Positions 29,916 through 34,393 of a stretch of 34,393 nucleotides of DNA are shown in pieces. Each line of letters starts with the position of its first letter. Within the stretch, counting starts at the first letter, position 1. This DNA is from Lysobacter arseniciresistens ZS79. Lineage in GTDB: Bacteria > Pseudomonadota > Gammaproteobacteria > Xanthomonadales > Xanthomonadaceae. A program made the position numbers and the translations under genes. The DNA lies in NCBI RefSeq assembly GCF_000768335.1, contig NZ_AVPT01000028.1:1-34393 (forward strand), in the 5' to 3' direction. The notes under the pieces are model-generated. The model ran no database searches, was not told where the DNA came from, and saw only the letters and a program-made list of their open reading frames with translations.

Positions 29916-30650
29916 TTACCTCGATTCACGCGGCGGACGCGGGCCACGGTCGCGACGGTCGCCGCGATCACCGCGGTCGCCACGCGGGCTGTCGTCCTGC
30001 TTTTCCTGGCCGACCTGGGAGAAATCGAAGATCTCGCCCTTGTAGACCCAGACCTTGATGCCGATGATCCCGTACGTCGTCTTGGCTTCGGCGAAGCCGT
30101 AGTCGATGTCGGCGCGGAGGGTGTGCAGCGGCACGCGGCCTTCGCGGTACCACTCCGAGCGCGCGATCTCGGCGCCGTTGAGGCGGCCGGCCACGTTGAC
30201 CTTGATGCCCAGCGCGCCGAGGCGCATCGCGTTGCCGACCGCACGCTTCATCGCGCGGCGGAACATGATGCGGCGCTCGAGCTGCTGCGCGATCGACTCG
30301 GCCACCAGCTGGGCATCGAGCTCGGGCTTGCGCACTTCGGTCACGTTGATGTGCGCCGGGACGCCCATCATGTCGCTGACTTCCTTACGCAGCTTGTCGA
30401 TGTCCTCGCCGCGCTTGCCGATCACCACGCCCGGGCGGGCGGTGTGGATCGTGACGCGGGCGTTGTTGGCCGGGCGCTCGATGAAGATCTTCGAGATACC
30501 GGCCTGGGCGAGCTTCTTGCGCAGCATCTCGCGGACCTTCAGGTCGGCGGCCAGGTACTCGGCGTACTGCTTCTTGCCGGCGAACCACTTCGAGTTCCAG
30601 TCCTTGGAAATGCCAAGGCGGATGCCGGTCGGATGAACTTTATGACCCAT
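29916..30650 (-). CDS. rpsC: 30S ribosomal protein S3
   Basis: This 244-residue protein (E. coli 233) has a KH domain, with [17 protein letters not shown] near 75-91, followed by the S3 C-terminal domain ([15 protein letters not shown]-type stretch, then [15 protein letters not shown]). It lines the mRNA entrance. The extra length is a low-complexity tail from about residue 215, rich in R, G, D and P with repeated RGD triplets, unlike E. coli but common in related genera. It starts 3 bp after rplV. Confidence 0.99.
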   Translation of the reverse strand: MGHKVHPTGIRLGISKDWNSKWFAGKKQYAEYLAADLKVREMLRKKLAQAGISKIFIERPANNARVTIHTARPGVVIGKRGEDIDKLRKEVSDMMGVPAHINVTEVRKPELDAQLVAESIAQQLERRIMFRRAMKRAVGNAMRLGALGIKVNVAGRLNGAEIARSEWYREGRVPLHTLRADIDYGFAEAKTTYGIIGIKVWVYKGEIFDFSQVGQEKQDDSPRGDRGDRGDRRDRGPRPPRESR

Positions 30651-30653
30651 GAG

Positions 30654-30989
30654 TTACTTCCCCTCGCCGACGACGACGGTGATGTGGCTGGTGCGCTTGA
30701 GGATGCGGGTACCGCGTCCCTTCGCACGGGCCATGAAACGCTTCAGCGTCGGGCCCTCGTCGACCATGATGGTCTTGACCTTGAGCTCGTCGATGTCGGC
30801 GCCCTGGTTGTTCTCGGCGTTGGCGATGGCGGACTCGACGACCTTGCGGATCAGCGAGGCGGCCTTCTTGTCGGAGAACTTGAGCAGGTTGACGGCACGC
30901 TCGGCGCTCAGGCCACGGACCTGGTCGGCGACCAGGCGGGCCTTCTGCGGCGAGATGCGCGCGGTGCGCAGGATTGCTTTCGCTTCCAT
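30654..30989 (-). CDS. rplV: 50S ribosomal protein L22
   Basis: This 111-residue protein (E. coli 110) begins [20 protein letters not shown] and has the long tunnel-lining hairpin near [18 protein letters not shown]. An in-frame ATG lies two codons upstream (30995), but it abuts the AAGGAG site directly. The ATG at 30989 is 6 nt away, ideal spacing, so I chose it. It lies 10 bp after rpsS. Confidence 0.98.
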   Translation of the reverse strand: MEAKAILRTARISPQKARLVADQVRGLSAERAVNLLKFSDKKAASLIRKVVESAIANAENNQGADIDELKVKTIMVDEGPTLKRFMARAKGRGTRILKRTSHITVVVGEGK

Positions 30990-30999
30990 GGTCATCTCC

Positions 31000-31266
31000 T
31001 TAGCGGCTCTTCTTGTCGGCCACGTGACCCTTGAACGTACGGGTCAGGGCGAACTCGCCGAGCTTGTGGCCAACCATGTTCTCGTTGACCAGCACGGGGA
31101 TGTGGTTGCGACCGTTGTGCACGGCGATGGTGAAGCCCACCATCTCCGGCAGAACCATCGAGCGACGCGACCAGGTCTTGATCGGCTTCTTGTTGTTGGC
31201 CGCAGCCTCCACCTTCTTGATGAGATGGTGGTCGACGAACGGGCCCTTCTTGAGTGAACGTGCCAT
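31000..31266 (-). CDS. rpsS: 30S ribosomal protein S19
   Basis: This 88-residue protein (E. coli 92) starts [20 protein letters not shown] and contains [20 protein letters not shown] and the [16 protein letters not shown] signature. It pairs with S13 in the 30S head. It lies 6 bp after rplB. Confidence 0.99.
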   Translation of the reverse strand: MARSLKKGPFVDHHLIKKVEAAANNKKPIKTWSRRSMVLPEMVGFTIAVHNGRNHIPVLVNENMVGHKLGEFALTRTFKGHVADKKSR

Positions 31267-31272
31267 GGCCGA

Positions 31273-32100
31273 TTAGCTCCTACGATCGCGCACGATGAAC
31301 TGCTGGGTGCGCTTGTTCTTGCGGGTCTTGTAACCCTTGGTCGGGACGCCCCACGGGGTGACCGGATGCGGGTTGCCCTGGCCGGCCTTGGCCTCACCAC
31401 CACCGTGCGGGTGGTCGACGGGGTTCATCGCCGCGCCGCGGACGGTCGGGCGGACACCACGCCAGCGCTTGGCACCGGCCTTGCCGAGCTTCTCGAGGTT
31501 GTGCTCGACGTTGCCGACTTCACCGATGGTGGCGCGGCACTCGACCGGCACCTTGCGCATTTCGCCGGAGCGCAGGCGCAGCGTGGCGTAACCCTGCTCG
31601 CGGGCGACCAGCTGCACGCCGGCACCGGCGGCACGCGCCAGCTGGGCGCCCTTGCCGGGCTTCATCTCGATGCAGTGGACCGTCGAACCGACCGGGATGT
31701 TGCTCAGCGGCAGCGTGTTGCCGACGCGGATCGGGGCGTCGCGGCCGGCGATCACCTGGTCGCCATCCTTCAGGCCCTTGGGCGCGATGATGTAGCGACG
31801 CTCGCCATCGACGTAGCACAGCAGGGCGATGTGGGCGGTACGGTTCGGGTCGTACTCGATCCGCTCCACGCGCGCCGGGATGCCTTCCTTGTTGCGCTTG
31901 AAATCGATGATGCGGTAGTGCTGCTTGTGGCCACCACCGATGTGACGGGTGGTGATCCGGCCGTGGTGGTTGCGGCCACCGGTCTTGCTCTTCTTTTCGA
32001 CCAGCGCAGCGTGCGGGGCACCCTTGTGCAGGCCGGGCGTCACCACGCGGACGGCGGAACGGCGGCCGGGCGAGGTGGGCTTGAAAGTCATCAATGCCAT
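31273..32100 (-). CDS. rplB: 50S ribosomal protein L2
   Basis: This 275-residue protein (E. coli 273) has an OB-fold and SH3-like core with [19 protein letters not shown]. The conserved loop [18 protein letters not shown] puts His230 at the position of E. coli His229, important for peptidyl transfer and subunit association. The basic C-terminus is [20 protein letters not shown]. It lies 11 bp after rplW. Confidence 0.99.
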   Translation of the reverse strand: MALMTFKPTSPGRRSAVRVVTPGLHKGAPHAALVEKKSKTGGRNHHGRITTRHIGGGHKQHYRIIDFKRNKEGIPARVERIEYDPNRTAHIALLCYVDGERRYIIAPKGLKDGDQVIAGRDAPIRVGNTLPLSNIPVGSTVHCIEMKPGKGAQLARAAGAGVQLVAREQGYATLRLRSGEMRKVPVECRATIGEVGNVEHNLEKLGKAGAKRWRGVRPTVRGAAMNPVDHPHGGGEAKAGQGNPHPVTPWGVPTKGYKTRKNKRTQQFIVRDRRS

Positions 32101-32111
32101 GGTTCCAGTCC

Positions 32112-32408
32112 TCAGGCCTTGGCCATCACGTCGATCGACTGGCCCTCGGCCAGCTTCACGTACGCCTTGCGCCAGTCAGCGCGGCGGCCCATGCGGAACT
32201 TGAAGGCCTTGGACTTGCCCTTCACGTTGACCACGTTGACCGCCTCGACCTTGACGTCGAACAGCTTTTCCACGGCGACCTTGATGTCGGCCTTGGTAGC
32301 GGTCGTCGCCACTTCGAAGACGTATTGATTGGAAACTTCCTGCAGGCGCGCGGTCTTCTCGGACACACGCGGCGCACGGATCACGTTGTAGAGCTTGGCG
32401 TCGTTCAT
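32112..32408 (-). CDS. rplW: 50S ribosomal protein L23
   Basis: This 98-residue protein (E. coli 100) starts [20 protein letters not shown] and has [20 protein letters not shown] near the centre. L23 is the docking site for trigger factor and SRP at the tunnel exit. A GTG three codons upstream (32417) is in frame, but the ATG at 32408 overlaps the rplD stop as ATGA and has GAGGAG 8 nt upstream, so it is preferred. Confidence 0.98.
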   Translation of the reverse strand: MNDAKLYNVIRAPRVSEKTARLQEVSNQYVFEVATTATKADIKVAVEKLFDVKVEAVNVVNVKGKSKAFKFRMGRRADWRKAYVKLAEGQSIDVMAKA

Positions 32409-33010
32409 GCCAGCCACTCCTCGATCTTCTTGACCGCATCGGCGGTGACCACGACCGAGTCGGCGCCAACCAGCGCGACCGGATCCAGGCCCTGCACGTC
32501 GCGGACTTCGACATACGGCAGGTTGCGCGCCGAGAGGTACAGGTTCTCGGTGGCATCCTCGGTGACCAGCAGCGGACGCTTGCCCGCGCCGAGGTCCTTG
32601 AGCAGGGCGGTCATGCCCTTGGTCTTCGGCGAATCGATGGCCAGCGACTCGACCACGGTGATGCGGCCCTGGCGGTTGAGCTCGGACAGGATCGCGGCGA
32701 TCGCGGCGCGGTACATCTTGCGGTTGACCTTCTGCGCGAAGCTGCGCGGCTTGGCCGCGAAGGTCACGCCACCGCCGACGAAGATCGGGGCCGTCAGGGC
32801 GCCATGACGCGCACCGCCGCCCTTCTGCTTCTTCGACTTCTTGGTGGTGCCGGCGACTTCCGAGCGGGTCTTCTGCGCCTTGGTGCCGGCACGGCCGGCA
32901 TTGCGGTACGCGACCACGACCTGGTGGACCAGGTCCTCGCTGAACTCGCGGCCGAAGATCTCGTCGGACACCGACACGGTCTTGCTGCTGTTATTGATGG
33001 CAAGTTCCAT
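32405..33010 (-). CDS. rplD: 50S ribosomal protein L4
   Basis: This 201-residue protein (same as E. coli) has the tunnel-reaching loop [19 protein letters not shown] near 58-76 and a globular domain ending [11 protein letters not shown]. In E. coli L4 also represses the S10 operon by premature termination in the leader and by blocking translation. The ATG at 33010 is 7 nt from GGGAG. An ATG two codons upstream is only 1 nt from that site and overlaps the rplC stop, so it is rejected. It starts 2 bp after rplC. Confidence 0.98.
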   Translation of the reverse strand: MELAINNSSKTVSVSDEIFGREFSEDLVHQVVVAYRNAGRAGTKAQKTRSEVAGTTKKSKKQKGGGARHGALTAPIFVGGGVTFAAKPRSFAQKVNRKMYRAAIAAILSELNRQGRITVVESLAIDSPKTKGMTALLKDLGAGKRPLLVTEDATENLYLSARNLPYVEVRDVQGLDPVALVGADSVVVTADAVKKIEEWLA

Positions 33011-33012
33011 CG

Positions 33013-33669
33013 TCATACTCCCTTGCTCGACGGGCGGACGATCACGTCGCCGCCCGGCGCGCCCGGCACCGCACCCCGGATGGCGATCAGGCCGCGCTCG
33101 GCGTCGACCTTCACCACCTGCAGGCCCTGGGTGCTCTGCTGGACCGAACCCATGTGGCCGGACATCTTCTTGCCCGGGAACACGCGACCCGGCGTCTGGC
33201 GCTGGCCGATCGAGCCCGGGGCGCGATGCGACAGCGAGTTACCGTGGGTGGCGTCGCCCATGCGGAAGTTCCAGCGCTTGATCGTGCCCTGGAAGCCCTT
33301 GCCCTTGGTCACGCCCTGCACGTCGACGATCTGGCCGGCCTCGAAGATGTCGGCGCGGATCTCGCCGCCGACCTCGAAGTCGCCGAGCTTGTCGTCGGCC
33401 ACGCGGAACTCCCACAGGCCACGGCCGGCTTCGACCTTGGCCTTGGCCAGGTGACCGGCCTCGGGCTTGTTGACCAGCGACGCGCGCTTGACGCCGGCGG
33501 TGACCTGCACGGCGCTGTAGCCGTCGACGTCGACGGTCTTGATCTGGGTGATGCGGTTCGGGGTCGCCTCGATCAGCGTCACCGGCACGGACTTGCCGTC
33601 CTCGGTGAAGAACCGGCTCATGCCGGCCTTGCGACCGACGATGCCCAGCGAATACTTCTTCGCAGTCAT
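33013..33669 (-). CDS. rplC: 50S ribosomal protein L3
   Basis: This 218-residue protein (E. coli 209) starts with [15 protein letters not shown]. Its central extension, [29 protein letters not shown] in parts, reaches toward the peptidyl-transferase centre. The Gln methylated by PrmB in E. coli lies in the [11 protein letters not shown] region. It lies 10 bp after rpsJ. Confidence 0.99.
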   Translation of the reverse strand: MTAKKYSLGIVGRKAGMSRFFTEDGKSVPVTLIEATPNRITQIKTVDVDGYSAVQVTAGVKRASLVNKPEAGHLAKAKVEAGRGLWEFRVADDKLGDFEVGGEIRADIFEAGQIVDVQGVTKGKGFQGTIKRWNFRMGDATHGNSLSHRAPGSIGQRQTPGRVFPGKKMSGHMGSVQQSTQGLQVVKVDAERGLIAIRGAVPGAPGGDVIVRPSSKGV

Positions 33670-33679
33670 GTGGTTGGCC

Positions 33680-33991
33680 TCAGGTCAGCTTGATCTGGAC
33701 GTCGACGCCCGCCGCGAGCTCGAGCTTCATCAGCGCGTCCACGGTCTTGTCGTTGGGGTCGACGATGTCGAGCACGCGCTTGTGCGTGCGGGTCTCGTAC
33801 TGGTCGCGCGCGTCCTTGTCGACGTGCGGCGAGGTGAGAATGGTGTAGCGCTCGATCTTGGTCGGCAGCGGGATCGGGCCACGCACTTGCGCGCCGGTCC
33901 GCTTGGCCGTTTCGACGATCTCGCTGGCCGAGCGGTCGATCAGACGATGATCGTACGCCTTCAGCCGAATCCGGATCTTCTGGTCCGCCAT
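33680..33991 (-). CDS. rpsJ: 30S ribosomal protein S10
   Basis: This 103-residue protein (same as E. coli NusE) starts [20 protein letters not shown] and has [20 protein letters not shown] and the [17 protein letters not shown] loop. Besides its 30S role it is the NusE subunit of antitermination complexes with NusB. It is the first gene of the S10 block, after an approximately 290-nt leader with a promoter and an attenuator-like hairpin. Confidence 0.99.
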   Translation of the reverse strand: MADQKIRIRLKAYDHRLIDRSASEIVETAKRTGAQVRGPIPLPTKIERYTILTSPHVDKDARDQYETRTHKRVLDIVDPNDKTVDALMKLELAAGVDVQIKLT

Positions 33992-34092
33992 GACGGTGTT
34001 CCTTGGTTAAAAGAGCGACGGGCCGGCGTCTGGTTGCGCCGAACCCCGGTGAACTGCAAACGCCGGCTCGCGAAGACGCTGCCGGCTCCCTC

Positions 34093-34125
34093 AAAAATCA
34101 AGGCAGGCCGGTTTCCCGGCCCGCC
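34093..34125 (-). promoter_or_regulatory. Attenuator-like hairpin in the S10 leader
   Basis: On the mRNA, 34116-34125 pairs with 34102-34111 in a 10-bp stem (one G-U) capped by the GNRA tetraloop GAAA. It is followed at once by UUGAUUUUU (34101-34093). It lies about 155 nt downstream of the predicted start and 101 nt before rpsJ. The form matches an intrinsic terminator inside the leader, as in the E. coli S10 leader controlled by L4. Any L4 response here is inferred. Confidence 0.6.
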
Positions 34126-34245
34126 CAGACGGAATCTGCGAACGCATGAAGCCACCGCGGCCGGGAGCCCCGGGCCGGGCAGCACCATGCGACATTTCCC
34201 TGTCTGGCGAAGACGAGGCGCTTCCTGCCCCTCATTTCGCTGGTT

Positions 34246-34275
34246 CATGGACCCGACAAAGCTGCCGGGCCCATG
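34246..34275 (-). other. Hairpin near the 5' end of the S10 leader
   Basis: Arms 34246-34255 and 34266-34275 form a 10-bp stem on the mRNA (one G-U), with a 10-nt loop. It begins within a few bases of the predicted transcription start, so it may protect the 5' end or join a regulatory fold. The pairing is seen; the role is unknown. Confidence 0.5.
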
Positions 34276-34285
34276 GTGGTCGCGC

Positions 34286-34315
34286 ATTCTAGCGGGTTTC
34301 CGGGACGGCGTGCAA
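34286..34315 (-). promoter_or_regulatory. Sigma-70 promoter of the S10 operon
   Basis: TTGCAC (34310-34315) and TAGAAT (34286-34291) on the minus strand are separated by 18 nt. The hexamers match four and five of six consensus bases. Transcription would start near 34279, giving a leader of about 288 nt before rpsJ. An 8-bp inverted repeat (34301-34308/34318-34325) has the -35 largely in its loop. Confidence 0.7.
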
Positions 34316-34362
34316 CTCCGTCCCGACCACTGCCGCCCGCGCCGCGGGCGACCGACCTGCTC

Positions 34363-34393
34363 TTACTTGATGATCTTCGAGACCACGCCGGCG
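34363..34393 (-). CDS. tuf: Elongation factor Tu, last residues only
   Basis: The minus strand reads AGVVSKIIK then TAA (stop at 34363-34365), which fits the EF-Tu C-terminus (AGVV-x-K-I-I/V). A tuf gene just before rpsJ is the standard str-S10 order. Only nine residues are visible, so the call rests on this match plus position. Confidence 0.75.
   Translation of the reverse strand, partial: AGVVSKIIK

Larger units (their letters stand above)
33992..34362. other. 371-bp tuf-rpsJ intergenic region: S10 promoter and long leader
   Basis: No protein-coding frame is convincing. On the minus strand, from the tuf stop downward, it holds several elements. There is a GCCCGC/GCGGGC hairpin (34335-34349) and an 8-bp inverted repeat around the -35 (34301-34325). 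A sigma-70 promoter follows (34286-34315), then a 10-bp hairpin at the start of the transcript (34246-34275). A terminator-like hairpin lies at 34102-34125, and a GCCGGC hairpin at 34062-34086. This density of structure suggests a regulatory leader. Confidence 0.7.

Noticed and set aside
33961-34287. A 108-codon frame through the S10 leader
   Set aside because: It starts at the predicted promoter, crosses the hairpins, runs out of frame into rpsJ, and has no ribosome site or recognisable motif. I treat the region as an RNA leader.

Overview
This is a GC-rich gammaproteobacterial chromosome segment. The ribosomal proteins (L2, L4, L22, S3), a TypA of 615 residues, a class II DAHP synthase and a Pseudomonas-type methylcitrate set point to the Xanthomonadaceae/Lysobacteraceae (Lysobacter, Luteimonas or Xanthomonas relatives). 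That placement comes from remembered family resemblance, not from a search. I see no transposase, integrase, phage gene, tRNA, rRNA or CRISPR array.

Layout. Positions 1-970 (minus) carry the front of an OmpA-type outer-membrane protein, cut by the window edge. From 1154 to 12566 lies the methylcitrate (propionate) pathway in two minus-strand blocks: acnD-prpF-prpD (6634 down to 1154) and prpB-prpC (12566 down to 10524). Between them are three plus-strand genes: a FadH-type 2,4-dienoyl-CoA reductase, a small SleB-like cell-wall hydrolase and a beta-class glutathione S-transferase. Next on the minus strand are a cyclophilin, an aspartate-type aminotransferase and malate dehydrogenase. The plus-strand GTPase gene typA follows, then minus-strand dsbB and a class II DAHP synthase.

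From 19847 to the end runs the minus-strand ribosomal protein superoperon, read from high to low coordinate: the 3' end of tuf; S10 block (rpsJ rplC rplD rplW rplB rpsS rplV rpsC rplP rpmC rpsQ); spc block (rplN rplX rplE rpsN rpsH rplF rplR rpsE rpmD rplO secY); alpha block (rpsM rpsK rpsD rpoA rplQ). No rpmJ lies between secY and rpsM.

How the genes work together. FadH helps beta-oxidise unsaturated acyl chains. Odd-chain or branched substrates yield propionyl-CoA, which PrpC joins to oxaloacetate. AcnD plus PrpF, or PrpD, dehydrates the methylcitrate, and PrpB cleaves methylisocitrate to pyruvate and succinate. Malate dehydrogenase and the aminotransferase regenerate or drain oxaloacetate.

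I did not find a clearly new multi-gene system. The points most worth a second look are the split methylcitrate cluster, a promoter plus attenuator-like hairpin in the long S10 leader, and strong RNA hairpins in the long gaps inside the ribosomal superoperon. A REP-like palindrome next to acnD and a 16-nt sequence shared by two terminators also stand out.
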